Assembly (NCBI RefSeq): GCF_014858005.1
Contig: NZ_JACYOT010000006.1
Location: 310,001 to 374,000, forward strand
Direction: 5' to 3'
Source of the DNA: Propioniciclava soli
Lineage (GTDB): Bacteria; Actinomycetota; Actinomycetes; Propionibacteriales; Propionibacteriaceae
Length of the DNA: 64,000 nt
The notes under the pieces are model-generated. The model was not told where the DNA came from, made no database searches, and saw only the letters and a list, made by a program, of their open reading frames with translations. Positions 16,721 to 25,272 of the stretch are shown one piece after another; positions within the stretch are counted from its first letter, which is position 1; each line of letters opens with the position of its first letter. Made by a program: the position numbers and the translations under genes.

Positions 16721-18747
16721 ACGACGTGGATCGTGATCATCGACCCCTTCGGCACCGCGGTGCCCTCGGCGGGCTCGATGCGCAGGACGAGGCCAAGCTG
16801 CCCGCTGACCAGCCGGTTGTACTGGGTGCGGAAGCCGAGCGCCTGCAACTGCTCGGCGACGGCCTCGGCCCCCCGGCCGCGCAGGCCGGACGGGATCGTG
16901 ACGAGTTCGGGGCCCTTCGAGACGACCATCGAGACCGCGTCCCCGCGGTGGAGCGTGCCCGCGGCGGGCTCCTGGCTCATGACGACGCCGCGGGCGACGG
17001 TGTCGCTGTGCTCCTCGGTGACTTTCAGCGTGATCGCGTTCTCCTCGGCCCACGCCTGGGCGTCGCTGGCGGCCTCGCCGGTGAAGTCGGTGACCTCGAC
17101 GGGGGCGGGGCCGAGGGAGACGGTCAGGCCCACCGTCGTCGCGCGTCGCACCGACGTGCCGGCGTCGGTGCCCTGGGCCAGCACCTGCCCGGCGGGGGCG
17201 TCGTCATCGTAGGCCTCGGTGACGCTCGGGGCCAGGGTCAGCGCTGCGAGGGCCGCCTCGGCCTCGGCGCGCGTCCGGCCCACCAGCTCGGGCACCGCGT
17301 AGCGCTCCGGCCCCCGCGAGACGTAGGCGGTGAGGACGCCCTCGCGCAGCACGCGCTCGCCCTCGGCCGGCTCGGTTCGGATCACCTGCCCGGCCGGCAC
17401 GTCCTCGGAGTACTCCTGCTCGAACACCACGCCGAGGTCGGACGCCTGCGCCGCCGCCTGGGCGTCCACCTGCGTCAACGTCGCCAACGCCGGTGCGGTC
17501 GTCCAGCGCCCCGCAAGGAGGTACCAGCTGCCCCACCCGCCTCCGGCGAGCACGACGAGGGCAACCAGCAGGGCGACCAGGCGCCCCCAGCGCACCCGGT
17601 GGCGGCTGGGGGGCGGGTCGTCCGGGCCCAGGGTGGGCAGCGAACGGGTGATGGGGGACTGGGGGGAGTAGGGCACCGGGCCGGTGCTGTAGAACGGCGC
17701 GCCGTCGGCCGACACGTCGAAGCTCGGCGAGACGGGCGTCACCGGGGTGAACCGCCGCTCCGCGGGCATCGCCGCGTGCGGAACGGGCGGCACGGCCGCC
17801 GTGGTCTCCTCCGACAGCGTGGTCTCGCGCATGCGGGCGACGAGGTGCGCGTCCTCGGTCACACCGCGCCCCAGCGCGGCGCGCGCCTGGCGCAGGTGGG
17901 CGAGCAGGACGCCGGCGTCCAGCGGCCGGTTGGGTCGGTCGCGGTTGGCGGCGGTCGTCACCAGGGCGTCCACGTAGGCGGGGAGCGGGTCGCGGGAGTC
18001 GCGCCACGTCGTCGACAACTCCATCGAGGGCGCGGTGATCTGGTGGTGGACGTGGCTGTAGGCCACCTGGATCGGCTCGTCCCCGGTGTGCGGCTTGCGG
18101 CCGGTCAGCATCTCGTACATGACGATGCCCAGGCTGTAGACGTCGGAGCGGGCGTCGGCGCGGCCCCGCGTCACCAGCTCGGGCGCGATGTAGCTCACCG
18201 TGCCGATCACGAGACCCGTGGTGGCCGCGTGCGACTGCGCGGTGATGGCGCGGGCCAGGCCGAAGTCGGCCACCTTGACCTCGCCCCGGTCGGAGATCAG
18301 GACGTTCTCGGGCTTGACGTCGCGGTGGATGATCCCGGCCGCGTGGGCGGCAGCGAGCGCCGAGCAGACCGGTTCGAGCAGGTCGAGCACACGGCCCGGC
18401 TCCATCGGCGCCTCGCGGGTGATGAGATTGCGCAGGGTGCAGCCCTGCACGTATTCCATGACGATGTAGGGCCGGCCGTCGTCGGAGCCCTGGTCGAAGA
18501 CGCTCACCACGTTGGGGTGGGAGAGGTGCGCGGCGGCCCGCGCCTCGGCGTCGAAGCGGCGGGCGAAGTCGTCGGCGTCGCCGAGACCGTCGTTCATGAT
18601 CTTGATGGCGACGGTGCGGGAGAGCCGCAGGTCCTGGGCCAGGTAGACGGTGGCCATGCCGCCGCGCGCAAGCTTGCTGACGACCTCGTAGCGGTCGTCC
18701 AGCACGTGGCCGATGAGGCCGTCGCGGCTGCGCTCACTCGTCAACAC
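16717..18747 (-). CDS. pknL: PASTA-containing transmembrane Ser/Thr protein kinase (PknL/PknB type)
   Basis: 676 residues: cytoplasmic kinase domain about 20-285 (GGMATVYLA glycine loop, K49, HRDVKPEN with D143, DFG at 161-163, SDVYSLGIVMYEML), a Pro/Ser-rich juxtamembrane region, one membrane helix about 387-413, and four extracellular PASTA repeats about 417-478, 484-546, 548-613 and 615-676. PASTA domains bind muropeptides or lipid II, so it senses cell-wall state. Its place between DAHP synthase, idsA and metF matches corynebacterial/mycobacterial pknL. Start GTG 18747 has GGAGAG upstream. The catalytic residues look intact. Confidence 0.9.
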   Translation of the reverse strand: MLTSERSRDGLIGHVLDDRYEVVSKLARGGMATVYLAQDLRLSRTVAIKIMNDGLGDADDFARRFDAEARAAAHLSHPNVVSVFDQGSDDGRPYIVMEYVQGCTLRNLITREAPMEPGRVLDLLEPVCSALAAAHAAGIIHRDVKPENVLISDRGEVKVADFGLARAITAQSHAATTGLVIGTVSYIAPELVTRGRADARSDVYSLGIVMYEMLTGRKPHTGDEPIQVAYSHVHHQITAPSMELSTTWRDSRDPLPAYVDALVTTAANRDRPNRPLDAGVLLAHLRQARAALGRGVTEDAHLVARMRETTLSEETTAAVPPVPHAAMPAERRFTPVTPVSPSFDVSADGAPFYSTGPVPYSPQSPITRSLPTLGPDDPPPSRHRVRWGRLVALLVALVVLAGGGWGSWYLLAGRWTTAPALATLTQVDAQAAAQASDLGVVFEQEYSEDVPAGQVIRTEPAEGERVLREGVLTAYVSRGPERYAVPELVGRTRAEAEAALAALTLAPSVTEAYDDDAPAGQVLAQGTDAGTSVRRATTVGLTVSLGPAPVEVTDFTGEAASDAQAWAEENAITLKVTEEHSDTVARGVVMSQEPAAGTLHRGDAVSMVVSKGPELVTIPSGLRGRGAEAVAEQLQALGFRTQYNRLVSGQLGLVLRIEPAEGTAVPKGSMITIHVV

Positions 18748-18887
18748 AAGGACTCTCCAGGCACGGATCGGGGAAGGAAGAGGCGTGCCCGCCTTGTCGG
18801 TGAGTGTAGGCGGCGCGGGGGAGCGGGCCGCCTGCGACCCGCCGGTGATGCCGTTCGGCTCGGGAGGGAATGTGCCATGCTGGCCGT

Positions 18888-19625
18888 GTGACCGCTCTGA
18901 TGGGAATCGCGACCAGACTGAAGCTCGCGCGCCTGCTGTGGATCGCGCCCGACACCGGGGTGGTGAGTTCGCTGGCCCGGCCGGTGTTCGCCGGGGGAGC
19001 CGACATCATCGCCCTGGCCGATGATCCGTCCGACCCGATCGCGGACGCCACGGCCGACGACGCGCTGGCCGGCATCCTGGAGGCGGCCCGCGTGACCCAG
19101 GGTCTGTCCGGCTACTTCGGACGCACCGTGTCGGCCGCCAAGCTCTCCCCCGACGTCGTCGTCCTGGTCGACCCGGAGGCGAACACCGCCCGCGCCCGCC
19201 AGCTGTTGGGGGAGTGGTCGGTCATCGGCCGGGAGTGCCACGACAGGGCTGCCGTGGACGCCGCCCTGGCCGACCCCTGTGTCGACTTCCTGCTCGTCGG
19301 ACCCGGCCTCGAACTGGTGCGGTACGCCGCCTCCGTCGCGCCGGCCCATGACCCGGATGCCAAGCCCTGGTTTGCGGTGCGCGGCATCAGCCCGCGGAGC
19401 CTGGACGCCGTCGTGCGGGCCGGCGCGATGCGCGTGGCGGTCGGCGCCGCGATCACCGACGCCGCCGACCCTGGCGCCGTGGCGTCCGCCCTGAAGAACG
19501 GGCTGCGCGAGGCGTGGAACGCGGACGCGCGCATGGAAGAGGTCACCCGCTCGGCGTTCGGCGGGGGGCCCAAGCTCACGTTCCCGCCCAGCCCCGGTGC
19601 CGCCGACGGGGAGATCGAGCTGTAG
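18888..19625 (+). CDS. ThiE-like (thiamine-phosphate-synthase fold) protein
   Basis: 245 residues with a TIM-barrel layout like thiamine phosphate synthase: IGRECHDRAAVDAALADPCVDFLLVGPG corresponds to the GRSxH...DYxxxGP region, and the end GISPRSLDAVVRAGAMRVAVGAAI to the GGIxxxNxxxxxxxGAxGVAVxSAI region. However the lysine-bearing TxTK loop after GP is replaced by LELVRYAASVAPAH, so catalytic competence is doubtful. Start GTG 18888 lies six bases after CATGCT and has no Shine-Dalgarno sequence. Divergent from the PASTA kinase. Confidence 0.65.
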   Translation: MTALMGIATRLKLARLLWIAPDTGVVSSLARPVFAGGADIIALADDPSDPIADATADDALAGILEAARVTQGLSGYFGRTVSAAKLSPDVVVLVDPEANTARARQLLGEWSVIGRECHDRAAVDAALADPCVDFLLVGPGLELVRYAASVAPAHDPDAKPWFAVRGISPRSLDAVVRAGAMRVAVGAAITDAADPGAVASALKNGLREAWNADARMEEVTRSAFGGGPKLTFPPSPGAADGEIEL

Positions 19626-19628
19626 TTC

Positions 19629-19646
19629 GTCGGCAGTTCTGCCGGC
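19629..19646. terminator. Hairpin between convergent ThiE-like and prenyl synthase genes
   Basis: CGGCA/TGCCG around a GTTC loop occupies most of the 27-base gap between the two stop codons. Confidence 0.4.
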
Positions 19647-19652
19647 GGCCGT

Positions 19653-20768
19653 TCAGTAGGAGCGACGCACCGCCTTGTGCGCGAGGGCGATCAGGCCCGC
19701 CCGGCCGGTCTCGGTGAGGTCGGACGCCTCGAGCGCGGCCAGTGCCGCGGTGAATTCCCGGTCGATCTCGGCCTCGACGGCCTCCCGGGCGCCCGAGGCC
19801 ACGATGATCTTCCGGGCCGCCTCGGCGTCCTTCGCGCTGAGGGCGGGGTCGCCGAACAACCCGGCGAGCGTGGCGGCGTCCGCCTCGGACGCCCGCGCGA
19901 ACGCCTCGACCGCCAGCAGGGTCAGCTTGCCCTCGCGGAGATCCTCGGCGGAGGTCTTGCCGGTCAGCGCTGCGTCGCCGAACACGCCCAGCACGTCGTC
20001 GCGGTACTGGAACGCCCGGCCCAGCGGCTGGCCGAACGCGCTGAGGGCGTCCAGCTGCGCAGGCGAGGCGCCGGCGAGCGCCGCCCCCACCAACAGCGGC
20101 CGCCGCACGGTGTAGGAGGCCGATTTCCAGGTGACGACCGTGCGCACCAGATCGGTCAACTCGGCCCGGCCCTCCGGCGTCCGGGCCGTGGGGTGGGGGT
20201 GTTGCGCCTGGGCGAGCACATCGAGGTACTGGCCGGCCGTGACCTCGGTGCGCATCGCCTCCAAGTGGGGGCGGGCGCGCTCGAGGGCATCGGCGGGGAG
20301 GGCCGCGCGCCGCACCATCTCCTCGCTCCACATCAACAGCAGGTCGCCGAGCAGGACGGCCCCGGCGCGGCCGAAGGCGTCCGCATCACCGCGCCAGCCG
20401 GCCTCGGCGTGGTCGCCGGTGAACTGCACGTGGGCGGCCGGGACGCCGCGGCGGGAGTCGGAGGCGTCCATGACGTCGTCGTGGACGAGGGCGGCGACGT
20501 GCAGCACGTCCAGCGACGCCGCGGCGGCGACGACGCCGTCCGGCAGGCACGGGTCGCCCCCGCCGGCCACCCAGCCCCAGGCGCAGAACGCGGGCCGCAG
20601 ACGCTTGCCGCCGGCGGTGAACAGGCGGGCCCGGTCGATGAGGGGGGTGAGCCGGGGATCAATGGCGGCGAGCACCCCAGCCTGCGCGTCGAGGTGTGTC
20701 GCGAGGGCGTCCGACACGGCGTCGGTGAAGGCGTCGGCGAGCGGGGCTTCGGGAGCGAGCGTGACCAC
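19653..20768 (-). CDS. Polyprenyl diphosphate synthase (IdsA-type)
   Basis: 371 residues of the trans-isoprenyl diphosphate synthase family, which chain isopentenyl units onto an allylic diphosphate. The first aspartate-rich motif is DDVMDASD (DDxxxD) near 97-104, and the second is FQYRDDVLGV (DDxxG) near 256-265; GGKRLRPAF is the early substrate-binding motif. The short-chain product (geranylgeranyl or farnesyl) feeds menaquinone, undecaprenyl or carotenoid synthesis. GTG 20768 is six bases after TAGGCT. Mycobacterial idsA2 occupies the same place beside metF. Confidence 0.9.
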   Translation of the reverse strand: MVTLAPEAPLADAFTDAVSDALATHLDAQAGVLAAIDPRLTPLIDRARLFTAGGKRLRPAFCAWGWVAGGGDPCLPDGVVAAAASLDVLHVAALVHDDVMDASDSRRGVPAAHVQFTGDHAEAGWRGDADAFGRAGAVLLGDLLLMWSEEMVRRAALPADALERARPHLEAMRTEVTAGQYLDVLAQAQHPHPTARTPEGRAELTDLVRTVVTWKSASYTVRRPLLVGAALAGASPAQLDALSAFGQPLGRAFQYRDDVLGVFGDAALTGKTSAEDLREGKLTLLAVEAFARASEADAATLAGLFGDPALSAKDAEAARKIIVASGAREAVEAEIDREFTAALAALEASDLTETGRAGLIALAHKAVRRSY

Positions 20769-20774
20769 GGGTTG

Positions 20775-20780
20775 AGCCTA
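20775..20780 (-). promoter_or_regulatory. -10 box TAGGCT of the prenyl synthase gene
   Basis: It is six bases before GTG 20768 in the 51-base divergent gap with metF. Confidence 0.5.
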
Positions 20781-20806
20781 ACCGGACGCCGTCCGCGCGG
20801 CTGTCC

Positions 20807-20812
20807 TAGGGT
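20807..20812 (+). promoter_or_regulatory. -10 box TAGGGT of metF
   Basis: Seven bases before ATG 20820. With the opposing TAGGCT it makes two leaderless starts share 51 bases, so their -35 regions overlap. Confidence 0.5.
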
Positions 20813-20819
20813 TGCGCGC

Positions 20820-21707
20820 ATGCCCGCGTCCCCCCTCGTCGACCGTCTCCACGAGCGCGGACGCCCCACCTTCAGCTTCGAGTTCTTCCCGCCCAGCGAC
20901 GACGCCGGCGTCCAGCAGCTCATCGGCACCGTGGACGCCCTCGGCCCGCTCGCGCCCGACTGGGTGTCGGTCACCTACGGCGCGACCGGGGCGGCGCGGT
21001 ACAAGACGTTCTCCGCCGTCGGGGCGATCCGCGGCCAGACTGCGACGCCCACCATGGGGCACCTCACGGTGGCCGGGCAGAGCACGGCCGAGGTGCGCCG
21101 GGCCCTGGAGTCCTACGAGCGCCTGGGGGTGACGCACATCCTGGCGTTGCGCGGCGACCCCACCGACGGGGAGCGGTTCGCCCCCCACGCGGACGGGCTG
21201 CGCACCGGCACCGACCTGGTGCGGCTCGCCAAGCAGTCCGGCGACTTCACGGTCGGTGTCGCCGCGTTCCCCGACGTCCACCCCGACGGCTCGGCCGAGC
21301 TCGACGCGCGCATCCTGCTCGAGAAACAGGAGGCCGGCGCGGAGTTCGCGATCACCCAGCTGTTCTTCTCGGTGGACGCCTACGTCGCGCTCGTCGACCG
21401 GTTCCGGGCCCTCGGTGGCACGATGCCGATCGTCGCGGGCATCATGCCGGTGACCGTGCCGAGCCAGATTGAACGCTTCGCGCACCTCTCGGGCGCGCGG
21501 ATGCCAGCCGAGGTCGAGGCCACGTTGCGCGCCGCGGCGGACGACCGCGACCGGTTCCGCGCCGTCGGCATCGACCTGATGACCCGCCTCGCCGACGACG
21601 TGCTGGCCGCCGGCGCCCCGGGGCTGCAGTTCTTCACGCTCAATCGCTCCCGGGCGACCGCCGAGATCCTGGCGCGCCTCCGCGCCATGCCCGTGCGGAC
21701 GGCCTGA
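20820..21707 (+). CDS. metF: Methylenetetrahydrofolate reductase
   Basis: 295-residue flavoprotein TIM barrel reducing 5,10-methylene-THF to 5-methyl-THF for methionine synthesis. Diagnostic segments: FSFEFFPPSDD (catalytic Glu) near 19-29, VSVTYGATGA near 55, ILALRGDPTDG near 108 (FAD contact), and FAITQLFFSVDAY near 180. Single-domain bacterial length. The nearby kinase and prenyl synthase form a conserved actinobacterial block with it. Confidence 0.95.
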   Translation: MPASPLVDRLHERGRPTFSFEFFPPSDDAGVQQLIGTVDALGPLAPDWVSVTYGATGAARYKTFSAVGAIRGQTATPTMGHLTVAGQSTAEVRRALESYERLGVTHILALRGDPTDGERFAPHADGLRTGTDLVRLAKQSGDFTVGVAAFPDVHPDGSAELDARILLEKQEAGAEFAITQLFFSVDAYVALVDRFRALGGTMPIVAGIMPVTVPSQIERFAHLSGARMPAEVEATLRAAADDRDRFRAVGIDLMTRLADDVLAAGAPGLQFFTLNRSRATAEILARLRAMPVRTA

Positions 21708-21728
21708 GCGCCCGGGCCGGCCGGAGCC

Positions 21729-22343
21729 TCAGTTCCAGACGATCGAGTCGAGCAGGATGTCGGCCTCGGCGTCCGTGACCGACATCAACATGATGAGGGC
21801 CACGGAGCCGCCCTCGGCCTTGGCGAGCACGGTCTGCGGCCCCCCGTCCTGGTTCACCGCGTACCTGCGCATCGCCACGCCGCCGACCGTGCGGGGCTCC
21901 AGCACCTGCAGCTCACCGTCGGTCTGGGACTCCACCAACCAGTCGAGCTGTTCGACCGGCACCGGGGCCTGCGTGGGCATCTCCTGCCCCATGATGGTGA
22001 TGATGTTGTCGTCCGTCGGCCCCTCGGCCCAGAGCTGGACGATCCCGACCATCTCGCCGAAGTCGTCGGCCATCGCCTCGGTCCGGTCGGTGTAACCGGC
22101 GGGCAGGGTGCCGCTGGCGACCTCGACGGCGAAGGAGGCCCCCACCGCCGCGGTCGGGGTCGGGGTGGGGGTGGGGGTCACCGAGGGTGCGGTCGTGACC
22201 GGGCTGGCCGTCACCACCGGCGCCATTGCGGCCGGACTCGACGCGGAATCACCGGGGGCAGTGCACCCGACAACCCCGCTGAGCGCGACCGCAGCGAGCC
22301 AGACGCGTGCGGCTCGCGCGGCACGGGGGGTGAGCTGGGGCAT
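21729..22343 (-). CDS. Lipoprotein, function unknown
   Basis: 204 residues with a lipoprotein signal peptide (LSGVVGCTAP, lipid-bearing Cys at residue 27), a low-complexity TPTPTPTPTA spacer, and a compact domain of about 135 residues from SFAVEV to the C-terminus. The domain (PAGYTDRTEAMADDFG.. RRYAVNQDGGPQTVLA.. ALIMLMSVTDAEADILLDSIVW) looks like the LpqN/PsbP-type mog1 fold used by actinobacterial surface lipoproteins, but this is inference. GGAGGACACC precedes ATG 22343. Confidence 0.65.
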   Translation of the reverse strand: MPQLTPRAARAARVWLAAVALSGVVGCTAPGDSASSPAAMAPVVTASPVTTAPSVTPTPTPTPTAAVGASFAVEVASGTLPAGYTDRTEAMADDFGEMVGIVQLWAEGPTDDNIITIMGQEMPTQAPVPVEQLDWLVESQTDGELQVLEPRTVGGVAMRRYAVNQDGGPQTVLAKAEGGSVALIMLMSVTDAEADILLDSIVWN

Positions 22344-22520
22344 GGTGTCCTCCGATCGGTATCGGCGCGGTGGTGGATCCGGCGGGGCTGACACTACCCG
22401 TGACCGTCCCGGCCGGGACCGACGGCGCACCATCGCGCGCCGTACGACCCTGGTGGGACGTTCGGCCAGTCTTCGGTCGGGTTCGCGCGTCGGACGTCGC
22501 CGGGCCCCCCGCGGGCACCC

Positions 22521-22526
22521 TAGGCT
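22521..22526 (+). promoter_or_regulatory. -10 box TAGGCT of the membrane protein gene at 22534
   Basis: Seven bases before ATG 22534; leaderless layout in the 190-base gap shared with the divergent lipoprotein gene. Confidence 0.5.
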
Positions 22527-22533
22527 CACCGTC

Positions 22534-22974
22534 ATGACGACGCTGTTGCCCCGGCCCGCCGAGACCGAAACCGCCGCGTCCCCGCCCCCGGCCCCCGCGC
22601 CGGCCCGCCGGCCGGACGGGTGGCTCCTGCTGGCGCTCGCCGTGATCCTGGGCTCGTCCCTGGCCGTGGCGTTCCAGGCATTCAACCTGTTGTGGGGCCC
22701 CGTCGTCTTGGGCCTGGCGCTCGGCTGGCTTGCGTTGGGGCTCGTCATCACCGCGCTGGTCACGCGGCGCGCCGAGGGCCCCCACCGGCGCACCGACCGG
22801 CGGGCCGTCTTCGTCGCGCTCGGCTGGTGCACGCTGGTCGCCCTGGTGGGTGGCTGGTGGTGGGTCGGCTCCGGCCCGCACGCGACTACTGCGCTCGTGA
22901 CCTCGTCGGTCGCCGCGCTGGCCGTCGTGCCGCTCGGGGTGGTCGGCCTCCGGCTGCGCAGCGCGAGCCGCTGA
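22534..22974 (+). CDS. Small integral membrane protein, function unknown
   Basis: 146 residues: a Pro/Ala-rich cytoplasmic head, then four hydrophobic segments (WLLLALAVILGSSLAVAFQAF, VVLGLALGWLALGLVITALV, VFVALGWCTLVALVGGWWWV and ALVTSSVAALAVVPLGVVGL) and a short basic tail. No motif identifies a family. It converges with the HelD gene. Confidence 0.55.
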   Translation: MTTLLPRPAETETAASPPPAPAPARRPDGWLLLALAVILGSSLAVAFQAFNLLWGPVVLGLALGWLALGLVITALVTRRAEGPHRRTDRRAVFVALGWCTLVALVGGWWWVGSGPHATTALVTSSVAALAVVPLGVVGLRLRSASR

Positions 22975-23007
22975 ACGGCGTCCGCCCCGCACCCCCGACA
23001 GGCGCGA

Positions 23008-25227
23008 TCAGTCGGGCAGGTCGGCCCGCCAGGCGCCGGGCCCGCCCACGTCGAGGGTGACGAGCCGCTGCGTCGGGCGGGTGAGCGCGACGTAGAGCAC
23101 CCGGATGCCGCCGGGGCTCTCCGCGACGATCTCGTCCGGCGCGACCACGACGACGCCGTCGTACTCCAGGCCCTTGGCCTCCAGCGGCGAGACGAACAGC
23201 ACGCGAGAGCGGGCCTCCTCGGTCACCGCGTCGTCCAGCTTCGCACCCACCCCCTGGCCCAGAGCGGCCAGCCGCGACGGCGGCACGATCACGCCGACGG
23301 TGCCGCCGACCTCGCCGGTGAGCCGGGCGACGGCGTCCGCCACCGCACCCACCAGCTCCGGCTCGCCCGCGGTCAATAGGGCCGGCTCGACGCCGGTGGA
23401 CCGCACGGCGTGCGGTAGGTCCGCCGTCGGGTGGTGCGCCTTCACCACGCGGGCCGCCAGCGCGAAGACCTCCGCCGGCGAGCGGTAGTTCACCGAGAGG
23501 CGGAACTCGCGGTGGGGGGCGCGGCCGATGAGGTCGCGCACGGCCCGGCCGACCTCGTCGAGATCCGGCCAAGAGCTCTGGGCCAGATCGCCCACCACCG
23601 TCCACGACGCCTGCGAACCGCGCCGCCGCAGCATGCGCCACTGCATCGGGGTGATGTCCTGGCTCTCGTCGACCAGCACGTGGGCGTAGGTCTCGTGGGC
23701 GTCGTCGGTGAGCGACTCCGCCGCCTCGGCTCGGCCGGGCTCGGTGGTCACCAACTCGGAGACCTCGGCGCCCTCGAGCAGGAACAGCGTCGGGTCGACC
23801 TCCTCCTCCACCGGCACCGGCCCCAGCAGCGCGGCCAGCTCGTCGAGCAGGGCGGTGTCGGCGACGGTCCAGGGCCGGTCCGCGGCGCGCGACGCGACCA
23901 GCAGGGCCTGCTCGTCGGCGTCCAACAACCCGCCGGCCACGCGCTCCACCACCCCGGGGTCGCCCAGCCGCCGCAGCACATCGGTCGGCGACAGCGCCGG
24001 CCACCACGCGTTGAGGAACATCTGGAACGGCGCCGACGAGGCGATCAGGTCGTCCACCGCCTCCTGCTCGAGGTCGAGGTCGGCCGGCACCTGCGCGGCG
24101 AGCGCGTCGGTGAGTGCCCGCTCGGCGGCGTCCCGCGCGAGGTTGACCTTCTGGTGGGCGAGGATGTTCGCGCGCAGGCGGGCGAGCTGGCCCTCGTCGA
24201 GCTTCAGCACGTTGCCCTTCACGGTGACGCGCAGCGACAGCCCGTCGGCGCCGGGGTCGACCAGGGGCAGGTTCACGAGGTTCCGCAGCACCGACACCAT
24301 GCGCAGACTGCCCTTGACGAACGCGGTGGGGGCATCGTCCACCACCTCGGCGGTGAGCCCGCCGAGCGCGTCGGACGCGACGTCCCCGATCGCGCGCAGG
24401 GTCACCGAGTCCTCCCCGAGGCTGGGCAGCACGCGCTCGATGTAGTTCATGAACACCGGGCCCGGCCCGACGACGAGGATGCCGCCACGCTCGAAGCGGC
24501 GCCGGTGGGAGTACAGCAGGTAGGCGGCCCGGTGCAGCGCCACGACGGTCTTGCCCGTGCCGGGCCCGCCGCTGATGATCGTCACGCCCGCGTGGTCGGC
24601 GCGGATGGCCTCGTCCTGCTCGGCCTGGATCGTGGCGACGATGTCGCGCATCCGCGTGCCCCGCGCCCGGGAGAGCGACGCCATGAGGGCGCCCTCGCCG
24701 ATGATGGGCAGGCCGTCGCGGTTGGCGTCCGTGTCGAGCAGGTCGTCCTCGATGCCGATGACCTGTTCGTTGCGGCAGCGCAGGACGCGGCGCCGCACGA
24801 CGTCCATCGGGTTGGTCGCGGTCGCCCGGTAGAACGGCTCGGCGGCCCGCGCCCGCCAGTCGATCACCAGGGGCTCGTACTCCTCGTCGCGGACGCCGAT
24901 GCGGCCGATGTAGCGCACCTCGCGACCGTCGGAACCGGTGGAGTCGCCCGTCTCGTCGAGGTCGAGCCGGCCGAAGACCAGGCCCTCGTGCTCGGCGTCC
25001 AGCGTCGCGAGGCGGCGCGCGGCCTGGAAGGCGAAGGCGTCGCGCTCGAACATCGCCGTGCCGTCCTCCTCGCGCATCCAGCTCTGGCGGTCCGAGGTGT
25101 AGATCGCGCGCCCCGTTCTCGCGGCGGAGCGAGCGGAGAGGGTCGCCTCCTCCAGTCGGGCGTGGACGGCATCCACGTGTGCCTGCTCAGTGGCCAGCTC
25201 GCGTGCGAGCAGCTCTGCATCGTTCAA
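23008..25227 (-). CDS. HelD/HelR-type UvrD-like helicase acting on RNA polymerase
   Basis: 739 residues. An N-terminal coiled coil (ELLARELATEQAHVDAVHARLEEATLSAR) is followed by the SF1 core: Walker A GGPGTGKTVVALHRAAYLLY near residue 220, Walker B-like VLVDESQDITPMQWRMLRRR near 535, and FRLSVNYRSPAEV and VLYVALTRPTQRLV (motifs IV-VI). HelD proteins enter the primary and secondary channels of RNA polymerase and release stalled enzyme or rifamycins; actinobacterial HelR is rifamycin-linked. Start TTG 25227 preceded by AGGAC fits the conserved N-terminus. No RNAP genes are near. Confidence 0.88.
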   Translation of the reverse strand: MNDAELLARELATEQAHVDAVHARLEEATLSARSAARTGRAIYTSDRQSWMREEDGTAMFERDAFAFQAARRLATLDAEHEGLVFGRLDLDETGDSTGSDGREVRYIGRIGVRDEEYEPLVIDWRARAAEPFYRATATNPMDVVRRRVLRCRNEQVIGIEDDLLDTDANRDGLPIIGEGALMASLSRARGTRMRDIVATIQAEQDEAIRADHAGVTIISGGPGTGKTVVALHRAAYLLYSHRRRFERGGILVVGPGPVFMNYIERVLPSLGEDSVTLRAIGDVASDALGGLTAEVVDDAPTAFVKGSLRMVSVLRNLVNLPLVDPGADGLSLRVTVKGNVLKLDEGQLARLRANILAHQKVNLARDAAERALTDALAAQVPADLDLEQEAVDDLIASSAPFQMFLNAWWPALSPTDVLRRLGDPGVVERVAGGLLDADEQALLVASRAADRPWTVADTALLDELAALLGPVPVEEEVDPTLFLLEGAEVSELVTTEPGRAEAAESLTDDAHETYAHVLVDESQDITPMQWRMLRRRGSQASWTVVGDLAQSSWPDLDEVGRAVRDLIGRAPHREFRLSVNYRSPAEVFALAARVVKAHHPTADLPHAVRSTGVEPALLTAGEPELVGAVADAVARLTGEVGGTVGVIVPPSRLAALGQGVGAKLDDAVTEEARSRVLFVSPLEAKGLEYDGVVVVAPDEIVAESPGGIRVLYVALTRPTQRLVTLDVGGPGAWRADLPD

Positions 25228-25272
25228 GAGTCGTCCTGCCTGGTGACCGTGACATGACCAAGACCTGACATC

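Noticed and set aside
18841-18890. TPP riboswitch before the ThiE-like gene
   Set aside because: The gap is too short, no thi-box sequence is present and the mRNA seems leaderless.
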